From Nocardiopsis exhalans (lineage in GTDB: Bacteria > Actinomycetota > Actinomycetes > Streptosporangiales > Streptosporangiaceae): DNA of 64,000 bases. The notes beneath the pieces are model-generated. The model did not search any database. It saw only the letters and a program-made list of their open reading frames with translations, and was not told the DNA's origin. The stretch lies in the NCBI RefSeq assembly GCF_024134545.1, contig NZ_CP099838.1:26898-90897 (forward strand), given 5' to 3'. Positions 7,352-14,363 of this stretch are shown piece after piece; the stretch's first letter is position 1, and every line of letters begins with the position of its first letter. A program made the translations under genes and the position numbers.

Positions 7352-7783
7352 TCAGGCATCGTCGGCGCAGTAGCGCTCCTCGGTGCGCAGCTCCTCTACG
7401 CGCACCCACGGCATGATGCGCTCGGCGTTCGTCTCGTCTTCGGTCTCCACCAGCAAGTCCAGGGCTCCCACGCCAAAGCGCAGGGCCTGTTCCAGATCTT
7501 CGGTGTTCATGCCGATGCTGTAGCTGACCACGCGCAGGCGCACGGTAGCGCCGACGATGTGGGCGGCCTCGGTCTGCTCGGCCTCTTCGGTGACGTGGCG
7601 TTCGGCCTGGTTCAGCATGGATCCGGCGTCGTGCCCGTCCTCGGCTGCGGTGTGCAGTACGTCGGTGATCAATCCGGTCATGGCCTCGTGCCCGCTGACG
7701 CCTTCGGACTCGGCGTAGGCCTTGAGTGCGGCGCGCGCGGAGGTGATGCGCGCGGTGCGGGTCTGGGCTGGGAACTCGATCAT
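7352..7783 (-). CDS. hypothetical protein, 143 aa
   Basis: N-terminal helical segment ALKAYAESEGVSGHEAMTGL followed by ITDVLHTAAEDGHD and an acidic helix resembles small uncharacterised phage and plasmid proteins with a conserved ALTDLITDLLH-type core (from memory of the pattern, not a search). C-terminal part is strand-rich. Second cistron, internal L1 leader upstream, Shine-Dalgarno AAGGAAG. Confidence 0.7.
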   Translation of the reverse strand: MIEFPAQTRTARITSARAALKAYAESEGVSGHEAMTGLITDVLHTAAEDGHDAGSMLNQAERHVTEEAEQTEAAHIVGATVRLRVVSYSIGMNTEDLEQALRFGVGALDLLVETEDETNAERIMPWVRVEELRTEERYCADDA

Positions 7784-7811
7784 GGTGTCTTCCTTCTTCG
7801 TGTGGGCGGTG

Positions 7812-7832
7812 GGGGAGGGTGTCGGTCTCCCC
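7812..7832 (-). promoter_or_regulatory. internal L1 leader, copy 12
   Basis: GGGGAG/CTCCCC with loop ACCGACACC, between the 7878-8087 and 7352-7783 genes. Confidence 0.75.
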
Positions 7833-7877
7833 TGGCGGGGCGGGGCCGCCCTGGGTGGGGCGGCCCCGTGGGGCGGT

Positions 7878-8087
7878 TCAGCCCTGCATGGTCTCCCAAC
7901 GGGAGTGCAACCGGTCCAGGCGCTCGGCCAGGGACTGCACCGGCGCGCCCTGGGCCTTGAGGATGAACGTGCCGTGTGTGGCCTGGTCAAGGCGGGTGTT
8001 CGCCGTCTGGGCGTCACCGTCGACCAGGGCCAGGGCGGCCGCGCTCAGGTGGGTGACAACCGCGTGGTGCAGGACCTCGGTGCTCAT
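7878..8087 (-). CDS. hypothetical protein, 69 aa
   Basis: Small helical protein (VVTHLSAAALALVDGDAQTA, VQSLAERLDRLHSRWETMQG). Moderately hydrophobic N-terminal helix but too polar for a membrane span. First cistron of a three-gene unit; AAGG precedes ATG 8087. Not recognised. Confidence 0.7.
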   Translation of the reverse strand: MSTEVLHHAVVTHLSAAALALVDGDAQTANTRLDQATHGTFILKAQGAPVQSLAERLDRLHSRWETMQG

Positions 8088-8116
8088 CGGGTTTGCCTTT
8101 CGTGTGGGCGGTGCGG

Positions 8117-8184
8117 GGGGAGGGTGTCGGTCTCCCCTGCCGCGCTTTCAATATGAGTATATCAGTAGTTGGGGTGTGATTGAG
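8117..8184 (-). promoter_or_regulatory. promoter plus L1 leader, copy 13
   Basis: -35 CTCAAT (8179-8184), 17 bp, -10 TATACT (8156-8161), L1 stem-loop 8117-8137. The -35 palindrome is degraded. Confidence 0.75.
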
Positions 8185-8211
8185 CCACAACCACCAGCAA
8201 AAACGCGAAAA

Positions 8212-8238
8212 CCCGCGCCGGATTCTCTCCGGCACGGG
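8212..8238 (-). terminator. terminator of the three-gene unit 9698-8259
   Basis: Common minus-strand stem followed by TTTTCGCGTTTTT. Confidence 0.8.
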
Positions 8239-8258
8239 CTCGCATGGGCGGGGTTGGG

Positions 8259-8741
8259 TCAGCTTCGGCCGCGGTCCTGCTCGGCCTGGGCCTGTCGCAC
8301 AAGGTGGACGAACCCGGCCAGGATCTCGGCGACGGCTTCGCTGGTGCGGCGGATGGGCGGCTCTCCCGGGATGCTCACCTCGGGGGCCCATCCGAGCAAC
8401 ACCTCGGCCTCATACAGGCCGCTGGTGGACAGGGCCGGGGCGGCGGCGTAGTGCTCGGCGCGGTGGGGGCCGTAGGCGTCGGCGCTCTGGGCCTGGTCGC
8501 TGCGGACGATGCCGGGCACCAGCACCAGGGCGGCGGCCACGTCCTGGCCCTGGTGGTCCAACAGCACCAGGACATGGCCGATGGCCGCGGTGACCTCCTC
8601 GGGGGTGGGCAACCATCCGCTGTTGACGCACGGGGTCAGATCCCGGGTCAGCACGCGCGCGGCGCTGATCCGGCGGGTGATGGAGTCTTGGCGGGGGAGT
8701 GGGGTCCAACCCTGGTGCGGGTCGATGGCCTGGTGCGTCAT
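8259..8741 (-). CDS. hypothetical protein, 160 aa
   Basis: Mostly helical with a hydrophobic middle (AAIGHVLVLLDHQGQDVAAA) and a C-terminal helix (EAVAEILAGFVHLVRQAQAE). No transmembrane-length span or family recognised. Third cistron, with its own internal L1 leader. Confidence 0.7.
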   Translation of the reverse strand: MTHQAIDPHQGWTPLPRQDSITRRISAARVLTRDLTPCVNSGWLPTPEEVTAAIGHVLVLLDHQGQDVAAALVLVPGIVRSDQAQSADAYGPHRAEHYAAAPALSTSGLYEAEVLLGWAPEVSIPGEPPIRRTSEAVAEILAGFVHLVRQAQAEQDRGRS

Positions 8742-8765
8742 GTTCGTCCTCTCGCGTGGGCGGTG

Positions 8766-8786
8766 GGGGAGGGTGTCGGTCTCCCC
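8766..8786 (-). promoter_or_regulatory. internal L1 leader, copy 14
   Basis: GGGGAG/CTCCCC stem, loop ACCGACACC, ahead of ATG 8741; a GC hairpin (about 8795-8822) precedes it. Confidence 0.75.
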
Positions 8787-8834
8787 CTGGGGGTGGGCCG
8801 CGCCGGCCGGTCGGCCGGCGCGGGGTTTGGGTGG

Positions 8835-9140
8835 TCAGTAGGGCAACTCGTTGAGGTGTTCGCTCAGACCTCGGCGCCGCTGCTCCTCCTCGGGGGTCGG
8901 GGCGGGCGGGGCGTCCTCGTTGTCCGCTGGGCTGTTGGTCGCGGTGCGCAGTAGCTCGGTGAGGCGCTCGGCGTCTCCTCGCCTGACGTAGGGGAAGCAC
9001 AGGTCGGGGCCGTCTTCGATGTGGACGTGGATGCTTCCCCCGGTCTCGTCGGGGTCGTGCTCGTCGGGCTGCGCCTCCAGGAACGCGCCGAGTGCATCGA
9101 TGAGCTGGGCGAACACCTGGCGCTCTGAGTCGTAGGACAT
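8835..9140 (-). CDS. acidic hypothetical protein, 101 aa
   Basis: Acidic: N-terminal helix FAQLIDALGAFLEAQPDEHD, a beta hairpin around IHVHIEDGPDLCFPYVRRGD, and a C-terminal Pro/Glu/Arg tail. An acidic small protein of this kind can be a nucleic-acid mimic, but nothing proves it. The only gene of the array without an L1 copy in front; a different hairpin (GGTGCGGCC/GGCCGCACC, about 9178-9202) is there instead. Confidence 0.7.
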   Translation of the reverse strand: MSYDSERQVFAQLIDALGAFLEAQPDEHDPDETGGSIHVHIEDGPDLCFPYVRRGDAERLTELLRTATNSPADNEDAPPAPTPEEEQRRRGLSEHLNELPY

Positions 9141-9215
9141 GACGGGTCTGCTTTCGTGTCGGGCTGGTCTGGGATGGGGGTGCGGCCCCTGCGGGCCGCA
9201 CCCCGTGCGCGCCGG

Positions 9216-9698
9216 TCAGAACGCGAACGGCTCGTGAGCGTCGTAGACCTCCCACTCGGTCCCGTGGGCGGCGTACTCGGCGTGCATCAGGCACACCAGG
9301 ACGTTCAGGCACAGCAGACGCGCCTGCTCGTGGTCGCGCGGGGCGGGGACGTCGCCCCGGTGGGCCAGGAAGGTGACCATCTGCGGGAAGTCCTCGCTCG
9401 GCCGGTGGTACTTCAGTCCCTCCGGCTCGACCTCCTGGCCGTCGGCGTCGTTGCGCTCGTCCTCAACGACGCCGCGCACCTCCTCTACCAGGACGGCGGG
9501 GTCCTCGCCGAGCCAGACGCTGGCGCGCGCGTAGACGGCGACCGCGACGCTCTCCAGGTAGGACATCTCGCACGGGTCGGTGACCGGGTCGGACAGGTCC
9601 TGTTGGAGCGCGACCACCAGGTGGCGGGCGGTGGCCACGCGGGTCTTGAGGGCGGCCAGCGCCTGGAGCTTTTCGCCGAAGGTGGGTTCGTGGGTCAT
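9216..9698 (-). CDS. hypothetical protein, 160 aa
   Basis: Helical (TARHLVVALQQDLSDPVTDP, SYLESVAVAVYARASVWLGE), with a Cys-containing helix LLCLNVLVCLMHAEYAAHG near the C-terminus that is hydrophobic but contains His and Glu. First cistron behind its promoter and L1 leader; AGAGAG precedes ATG 9698. No family recognised. Confidence 0.75.
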   Translation of the reverse strand: MTHEPTFGEKLQALAALKTRVATARHLVVALQQDLSDPVTDPCEMSYLESVAVAVYARASVWLGEDPAVLVEEVRGVVEDERNDADGQEVEPEGLKYHRPSEDFPQMVTFLAHRGDVPAPRDHEQARLLCLNVLVCLMHAEYAAHGTEWEVYDAHEPFAF

Positions 9699-9730
9699 GT
9701 TCTGGTGCTCTCTTTCGTGTGGGCGGTGCG

Positions 9731-9798
9731 GGGGAGGGTGTCGGTCTCCCCTGCCGCGTTTTCAATATGAGTATATCAGTAGTTGGGGTGTGGTTGAA
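9731..9798 (-). promoter_or_regulatory. promoter plus L1 leader, copy 15
   Basis: -35 TTCAAC (9793-9798), 17 bp, -10 TATACT (9770-9775), L1 stem-loop 9731-9751, perfect palindrome TGTGGTTCAACCACA. Confidence 0.8.
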
Positions 9799-9825
9799 CC
9801 ACAACCACCAGCAAAAACACGAAAA

Positions 9826-9852
9826 CCCGCGCCGGATTCTCTCCGGCACGGG
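9826..9852 (-). terminator. terminator of the 10603-11049/9875-10504 unit
   Basis: Common minus-strand stem CCCGTGCCGG/CCGGCGCGGG followed by TTTTCGTGTTTTT. Confidence 0.8.
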
Positions 9853-9874
9853 CTTGCAGGGGTCGGGGAACGGG

Positions 9875-10504
9875 TCAGCCTCGGCGGCCGCGCCGGTGTT
9901 CAGCTCGGCGCTCGATCGCCTCGGGCATGTCGGCGTCGTGGGCCAACGACCGAGCCCCGCCCTCGTCGTCCAGGTGGATGACCACCTGAGCGATGAGTTC
10001 GCGCGCCGCGTCCTCGTAGCCGCCCGACTCCAAGACGTCCGCGCCCCCGTTGATCTGCTTCACCGCCTCGTTGAGCAGACGGCTGCGCACGGACCGGTCC
10101 AGCCGCGTTTCCAGCCGGTACCACGGGTCGCGCTCGCTCGTGGGGTACTTGATCGCGTTGTCGACGCACAGCAGGCCAAACGCCAGGGTCACCAGGTGAC
10201 CCCGGAGGTAGTGGGCCTTCATACGCTGCTCTTCGTTGATCAGGTCCGCGCGCAGGCGGTCAGCCTGGCCGAGCTTTCCCGGGGTCTCCAGGTCGGCCAG
10301 GATGTACAGGCACTGGGCTTCCCTCCACCCCCGTTCGGTGAGCCATTCGACCTTTCGCTCTCCAGCGCCTTCAACCATGCGGTAACTGAAGGTGAGTCCC
10401 TGCTCTTCCATCCCGGGGACGGGCTGGGGGACCTCGCCGAGCGGGTGGTCAGCCGCCGCGATCAGGGCGGTGACCTGCTCGGGGTTGTGGGCGGGGTGCT
10501 GCAT
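9875..10504 (-). CDS. hypothetical protein, 209 aa, paralogue of the 50839-51555 gene
   Basis: Shares with the product of 50839-51555 a C-terminal block: GGYEDAARELIAQVVIHLDD then DADMPEAIERR here, and GGYDDAAAAMLRQAIITGED then RAQMPEAYEARR there. The central region is helical with a hydrophobic segment (LVTLAFGLLCVDNAI) matching a similar position in the paralogue. Second cistron behind an internal L1 leader. The two paralogues use different leader families (L1 and L2), so leaders and coding sequences have been reassorted. Function unknown. Confidence 0.75.
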   Translation of the reverse strand: MQHPAHNPEQVTALIAAADHPLGEVPQPVPGMEEQGLTFSYRMVEGAGERKVEWLTERGWREAQCLYILADLETPGKLGQADRLRADLINEEQRMKAHYLRGHLVTLAFGLLCVDNAIKYPTSERDPWYRLETRLDRSVRSRLLNEAVKQINGGADVLESGGYEDAARELIAQVVIHLDDEGGARSLAHDADMPEAIERRAEHRRGRRG

Positions 10505-10531
10505 CGGGGTGTTCCTCTCGTATGGGCGGCG

Positions 10532-10552
10532 GGGGAGGGTGTCGGTCTCCCC
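10532..10552 (-). promoter_or_regulatory. internal L1 leader, copy 16
   Basis: GGGGAG/CTCCCC with loop ACCGACACC ahead of ATG 10504; a GC-rich hairpin (GCCCGCGCCG/CGGCGCGGGC, about 10566-10593) precedes it. Confidence 0.75.
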
Positions 10553-10602
10553 CTCAGGGGCTGGAGCCCGCGCCGAGGCCTTCGGCGCGGGCTCGGCAGG
10601 AT

Positions 10603-11049
10603 CTAGGGGATCAGGGTGAACCACTGGCCGAGACCTCCGGTGGAGGCCTCGCCTTCGACCTCGATGACCGGGTTGAACGAGGATTCGTCGTCGTATCCGA
10701 TGTGCAACCGCACGGTGTGGTCGTAGTTGTCGGACTCCTCGACGTGAATGCTCACGTGCACGCCGTAGCCCTGGAGTGCGCCGCGCAGGCCCTGGCCGTG
10801 CTCGTCACCCTGGTAGTGGCGCAGGGTCAGCTCCTGGGCCTGGGCCTGGCTCATGCGGTTCTGGCGCTCCTTGAGCTTCTCCAGGCGGTCGATGAGGATC
10901 CGGTTCGCGGCCACGCCGTGGCGCTGGTAGATCTCATACCCCTCGGTCAGGGAGGTTTTGGCTCGGGAGGTTCGGCCCTCGCCGAGGTCCTGCTCGATGG
11001 TGAAGATCAGCCACGCGAGTCGTTCGTGGTCGTGCTGGTACGGGGACAT
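10603..11049 (-). CDS. hypothetical protein, 148 aa
   Basis: N-terminal helical half with a coiled-coil stretch (LEKLKERQNRMSQAQAQELT) and a C-terminal strand-rich half (YGVHVSIHVEESDNYDHTVR then LHIGYDDESSFNPVIEVEGE). No family recognised. First cistron behind its own promoter and L1 leader. Confidence 0.75.
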   Translation of the reverse strand: MSPYQHDHERLAWLIFTIEQDLGEGRTSRAKTSLTEGYEIYQRHGVAANRILIDRLEKLKERQNRMSQAQAQELTLRHYQGDEHGQGLRGALQGYGVHVSIHVEESDNYDHTVRLHIGYDDESSFNPVIEVEGEASTGGLGQWFTLIP

Positions 11050-11079
11050 GCCTGCCTCGTTTCGCGGTGGGCGGTGCGG

Positions 11080-11147
11080 GGGGAGGGTGTCGGTCTCCCC
11101 TGCCGCTCTTTCAATATGAGTATATCAGTAGTTGGGGCGTGGTTGAA
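11080..11147 (-). promoter_or_regulatory. promoter plus L1 leader, copy 17
   Basis: -35 TTCAAC (11142-11147), 17 bp, -10 TATACT (11119-11124), L1 stem-loop 11080-11100; palindrome core GTGGTTCAACCAC intact. Confidence 0.8.
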
Positions 11148-11179
11148 CCACACCCACCAGCGAAAACAAAAGAATCCAT

Positions 11180-11196
11180 GCCGGATTCTCTTCGGC
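11180..11196 (-). terminator. degenerate terminator
   Basis: Remnant of the common terminator (GCCGA/TCGGC arms around the conserved AGAGAATC-type loop), followed by a T-rich run on the minus strand. Weaker than the other copies. Confidence 0.5.
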
Positions 11197-11322
11197 CTTC
11201 GTTGTCCCCTCCGGCTGGTCACCGTCGTCTCGCGGCACCGGGCCGGCGCCGAGCTGGCTCCTGGGCGCCACGCACATGGACATGCGCCTCCACGGCTTCG
11301 ACCGGTCGCGCGCATGCGGGCC

Positions 11323-11949
11323 TCACCTGGCGCGCCGGCCCCGACGTCCGGGCAGGCGGTTGAACCACTCGGCGACTGCACGGGCCTCGTGCAGTTCCTG
11401 GGCATGGGGTTGCGTCGCGGATCCCTCCTCGGCCGACGCCTTGCCCTCGACTGGCGGCGGGAACCCCTCGTAGCCGCGGTAGCGGTACTTGTAAAGGTCC
11501 TCGGCGTGCTCCAACCCTGCGCGCACGGCGATGGCGTACAGGGTGAGGTGCTCGCCCTCCTCGAACAGCTCCGGGTCGATGCGTCGGTCCCGCGGGCGGG
11601 GGTAGGCCTCCAGTTCGGTGAGGCTGTAGACGTCGGGAGCCTTCCCCCTGCGCCTGGTGGCCCATCGGGGACCGGCCACCTGCGGGCGCACGTTCCAGTC
11701 CGGTCGGCGCTGCCACGACTTGACGGTGACCGGGTTCTCCTCGATGAACTGCGCCCACTGGTCCAGCGTCACGGGGGTCTCGGGGAGATCGGCCAGGATG
11801 TCGCGACTCAGGCCCCGTTCGTCCAGCCACCGCTCCAGCGCCTCGGTGTGGGCCTGGGCATCGCGTGCGATCCTCTTGGCGTAGGGGAACCCGTTCAGCT
11901 GGGCCCATCGGAGCACACCGAGTTGGTCTTGGGGTGGTGTCGCGCTCAT
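11323..11949 (-). CDS. putative DNA-binding protein with repeated helix-turn-helix-like modules, 208 aa
   Basis: Three imperfect modules of the pattern (V/L)TL-x-x-(W/F/I)A-x-x-(I/A)G/E: an N-terminal one (LRWAQLNGFPYAKRIARDAQ), a central one (VTLDQWAQFIEENPVTVKSW followed by QRRPDW) and a C-terminal one (LTLYAIAVRAGLEHAEDLYK followed by a Tyr/Arg stretch). The 48232-49152 protein is built from the same kind of module, so both may be sequence-specific regulators; inference. Last gene upstream in the L1 array, with an unusually long leader (11950-12222). AAGGAG precedes the ATG. Confidence 0.65.
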   Translation of the reverse strand: MSATPPQDQLGVLRWAQLNGFPYAKRIARDAQAHTEALERWLDERGLSRDILADLPETPVTLDQWAQFIEENPVTVKSWQRRPDWNVRPQVAGPRWATRRRGKAPDVYSLTELEAYPRPRDRRIDPELFEEGEHLTLYAIAVRAGLEHAEDLYKYRYRGYEGFPPPVEGKASAEEGSATQPHAQELHEARAVAEWFNRLPGRRGRRAR

Positions 11950-12269
11950 GTCCTGGCTCCTTCGGTTCGGCCGCCGGAGAAGCCGGCGGACCCGTGGTAA
12001 TGTGACCGGACCACACTGCGGACTCTGTTCTGAGGTTCCGGCCTCCAGAGATCAGTGTTTTGCGTGTGGGCGGAAAATCGGCGGTCGTGGGTGTCGGCTT
12101 GGTCTCTTGCAGACTGGGTTCCTCGGCCGCCACTTTCATGCCCGAACAGGCCGGCGGCCTCGTCGGCCCCACTCGGCGCGGATGACGAGGATGCCGCCGC
12201 GGGGAAGGGCGTCGGTCTTCCCTGCCACAATTTCAATATGAATATATCAGTAGTTTGGAGTGCTGGGGT
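11950..12269 (-). promoter_or_regulatory. degenerate promoter, compensated L1 leader (copy 18) and long 5' UTR
   Basis: -10 TATATT (12241-12246) with poor -35; stem-loop 12202-12222 is GGGAAG/CTTCCC with loop ACCGACGCC. Relative to the standard stem one G-C pair has become A-T on both sides. About 250 nt then separate it from the gene at 11949, including a second hairpin CCGCCGG/CCGGCGG (about 11970-11988). No convincing gene lies in this stretch. Confidence 0.6.
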
Positions 12270-12301
12270 CCTTCCGGACGAACTTCTTCCTCAACGCCCT
12301 C

Positions 12302-12330
12302 CTGACGGCTTCCACAGCACGTCCTACACT
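12302..12330 (+). promoter_or_regulatory. promoter of the PIN-domain operon
   Basis: -35 CTGACG (12302-12307), 17-bp spacer, -10 TACACT (12325-12330). The ATG follows 7 bases after the -10 with no Shine-Dalgarno, so the transcript is probably leaderless. Confidence 0.65.
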
Positions 12331-12337
12331 GGGGCAC

Positions 12338-12583
12338 ATGACCAACGCAGACCCGCGCGAGGAACTCCGGCGACGCCTGGACTCCGGTGAGATCACCGCC
12401 GGTGAGGCTGACCAGGCGCTCGCCGCGCTCGACCGTGAGGGCGACCTCGCCGCGGTACGCGCGGCTGAGCGCCCCGGAACACTCTCTGTCCAGGAGACGT
12501 CCCGGCGGGTCGACTCTTGGGGCCTGGACGGCGAGATCGCCGAGATGATGGAACGCCTCGGGCTCGAACCGGCCTCTCGGTGA
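12338..12583 (+). CDS. putative antitoxin, 81 aa
   Basis: Small charged protein, DPREELRRRLDSGEITAGEA near the N-terminus, then DGEIAEMMERLGLEPASR at the C-terminus. It directly precedes and overlaps the PIN-domain gene (GTGA overlap), the usual antitoxin-first order. It does not clearly match a named antitoxin DNA-binding fold. ATG 12338 is chosen because the promoter spacing gives a leaderless start there; an upstream in-frame ATG would lie before the -35. Confidence 0.65.
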   Translation: MTNADPREELRRRLDSGEITAGEADQALAALDREGDLAAVRAAERPGTLSVQETSRRVDSWGLDGEIAEMMERLGLEPASR

Positions 12584-12984
12584 TCGGCGGCCGCGTCCTG
12601 GACGTGACGGCGCTGACCGCCTACGCCACCGGCCGGATCTACGCGCGCGCCCTGGTGGGCGCCGCCCAACGCTCCGGCGCCTTGGTCCTGGCTGTACCGG
12701 CTGCGGCTCTGCTGGCCGCGCGGGGCCAGTTGTCCGAACCCGCGCGGGCCGAGCTGACCGAACTGGTCGACTTCGCCCCCATCGTGGTCGATGAGCTGAC
12801 CGCCGAGACGGCGGTGCGCGCGGGTGACCTGCTGGCACGGGCCCGTCGGCGCCCACCGGGGGATGCGACTGCGGTCGCGCAGGTCGCTCTGAGTGCTCGC
12901 GCCCGTGCCTGGCCGGTGGTCACGGCCGAACCTGATGCGCTGCTGGCGCTGGATGCCGCGCTGGTGATCGAACGCCTGCCCTGA
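12580..12984 (+). CDS. PIN-domain protein, putative VapC-like ribonuclease toxin, 134 aa
   Basis: GTG 12580 overlaps the stop of the preceding gene. The first strand carries the PIN aspartate (RVLDVTALTAYATGR), followed by VVDELTAETAVRAGDLLARA (acidic cluster) and DATAVAQVALSARARAWPVV with TAEPDALLAL, matching the Asp/Glu spacing of VapC-type PIN nucleases, Mg-dependent RNases. Length is typical. The first acidic motif (LDVTAL) differs from the usual LDTSAL. Pairing with the upstream gene suggests a plasmid maintenance module; inference. Confidence 0.75.
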   Translation: MIGGRVLDVTALTAYATGRIYARALVGAAQRSGALVLAVPAAALLAARGQLSEPARAELTELVDFAPIVVDELTAETAVRAGDLLARARRRPPGDATAVAQVALSARARAWPVVTAEPDALLALDAALVIERLP

Positions 12985-13017
12985 GCTGCTGTTTCCAGTG
13001 CGCGGGGCCCGCTCTGC

Positions 13018-13131
13018 CTGGTCCGGGCGGGGTTCCGGCGCCTGCTCGCCGAGGTCGCGCACGTCCGGTCGGCGCCGGGTTCCCGACCGGGATGCGGGGG
13101 TCCAGGGGCGCGGAGCCCCTGGTACCACCAG
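13018..13131 (+). repeat. dispersed intergenic repeat, copy A
   Basis: About 113 bp matching, in inverted orientation and at roughly 80 percent by eye, 56440-56552. Both contain CGGTCGGCGCCGGGTTCC and end in a covarying hairpin (CCAGGGGC/GCCCCTGG here). The rest of the gene-free stretch 12985-13370 holds only this and two hairpins, at 13282-13314 and about 13329-13355. Confidence 0.65.
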
Positions 13132-13281
13132 CCCTGGACCGATCCGCTGATCCCTGCTCGACGCTACAGCTTCGGTGCGTACCGAACCAGCTGGTGATGC
13201 TGGTGCCCGGGGGCTTGCGACCCTTTGTGTTCGTGGTGTCGGTGAGTGGCCAGGAACGGCGAGGCTGGGCGTAACACGAAA

Positions 13282-13314
13282 ACCGCCGACGGCCCTGGCG
13301 GGGTCGTCGGCGGT
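13282..13314 (-). terminator. terminator of the 13371-13886 gene
   Basis: ACCGCCGAC arms with a GC-rich loop, followed by TTTTCGTG on the minus strand. Confidence 0.7.
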
Positions 13315-13370
13315 CTCGGGTGTGCGGCCTGCTGCTCAACCAGGTAGAGCAGCAGGCCCCCGGAGTGAGG

Positions 13371-13886
13371 TTAGCTGTTCTTCCACGGGATCTGGTCGGT
13401 GTTGCGGGTGGCGGCGTAGCGCTCCACCGCCTTGCGCAGGTAGAGCGAACCGGCCTTGGTCACCACGATCGGGGTCGGGGCTTGGGGGTCGCGCCGGGGC
13501 GACCCCTCGCGGAGAAGGTCGCTGGCTCGGGGCTGGGTGACGTCCAGGATGCGGGCGGCCTCGGTCGTGCCGACCACGTCCAAGGGTTCGGGGTACATCA
13601 GGTGCCGTACTTCCTCGGCCTCGGTCATGACAGTGAGGGCCTCCACCTGCGCCCCGGTGACGCCAGCGGCCTCCACCGCGGACAGGGCGCGCTCCTTGGC
13701 CGTGGCGGCGGCCTCCAGGGGATCGGCGTGGTCCTGGTGACTGCGTACGGTTAGCGTGCCCCGAGCGGCGTCGTAGCGCGTGCGCCCCCCTGCCGGGGCG
13801 GCCCGGCCCAAGGCCTCGACGCGCTCGCGCGTCTCGGATTCGACCGGTGTGGGGATTCCTGATATTCCGATTTCAATGACCCACAT
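13371..13886 (-). CDS. putative DNA-binding regulator, 171 aa
   Basis: N-terminal beta-alpha region with a segment like a short ferredoxin-type fold (ARGTLTVRSHQDHADPLEAA), then a C-terminal segment VVGTTEAARILDVTQPRASD with LLREG, which reads as a helix-turn-helix of the excisionase/AlpA kind, ending in a small winged part. Start at ATG 13886 is supported by a very strong AGGAGG. A -35-like TTGACA lies at 13945-13950 but no matching -10 is obvious. Possibly an autoregulator; unproven. Confidence 0.65.
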   Translation of the reverse strand: MWVIEIGISGIPTPVESETRERVEALGRAAPAGGRTRYDAARGTLTVRSHQDHADPLEAAATAKERALSAVEAAGVTGAQVEALTVMTEAEEVRHLMYPEPLDVVGTTEAARILDVTQPRASDLLREGSPRRDPQAPTPIVVTKAGSLYLRKAVERYAATRNTDQIPWKNS

Positions 13887-13996
13887 CGTAGGGCCCCTCC
13901 TTTTCTGTTTCCTTTTCCACTTCTGCGCGTTTGTGCTGCGGGACTGTCAACGACCGGTGGGCGGGCCGCCCCTGGCTGGGGCGGCCCGGGGTCGGC

Positions 13997-14212
13997 CTAC
14001 TCCTCGGGGTAGACCAGACCGAGCCCGCGCAGGGTGCCGAGCAGGTGGATCAGCTCGTCACCGGTGCGGGGGGTCTCCTGGACCGAGACGTACACGCCGT
14101 CGTGGCCGAAGTGCCACGAGTCCTGCTCGACGTTCCGCCATACCTGGAAACCCTGGCGGCGAGCGGCGGACGCCATCTTGTCCATGAGGGCGTTGATGAT
14201 TTCTTCCCGCAT
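13997..14212 (-). CDS. hypothetical protein, 71 aa
   Basis: Small two-layer protein: helix (EIINALMDKMASAARRQGFQ), strands (WRNVEQDSWHFGHDGVYVSV), C-terminal helix. Strong Shine-Dalgarno AGGAGGTG before ATG 14212 and a clear promoter with a palindromic operator. Family not recognised. Confidence 0.7.
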   Translation of the reverse strand: MREEIINALMDKMASAARRQGFQVWRNVEQDSWHFGHDGVYVSVQETPRTGDELIHLLGTLRGLGLVYPEE

Positions 14213-14249
14213 CTGTTCTTTTCACCTCCTTTCCGTTTGGTGTACCACC

Positions 14250-14282
14250 ATCTTAGCACAGTTGGTTATGGCTCATAACCAA
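14250..14282 (-). promoter_or_regulatory. promoter with palindromic operator for the 71-aa gene
   Basis: On the minus strand -35 TTATGA (14273-14278), 17 bp, -10 TAAGAT (14250-14255). The -35 lies inside the perfect inverted repeat TTGGTTATG-AGC-CATAACCAA (14262-14282), a likely repressor site. Confidence 0.7.
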
Positions 14283-14323
14283 CATTGGGAAATTCTTGGA
14301 TGTGTCGCGCACCACATTCTGCT

Positions 14324-14349
14324 GGGCCCCGGTGTGGTCTCCGGGGCCC
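14324..14349 (-). terminator. hairpin after the HNH gene
   Basis: Perfect GGGCCCCGG/CCGGGGCCC stem just downstream of the stop at 14364, at the end of the five-gene operon. Confidence 0.6.
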
Positions 14350-14363
14350 TGGGGGAGCACGGA

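Noticed and set aside
400..11150. CRISPR array or integron attC array for the regularly repeated palindromic elements
   Set aside because: Spacers are full genes of varied length with start codons at fixed distance from the repeats; no cas genes, no integron integrase next to the array, and the repeats contain promoters and terminators.
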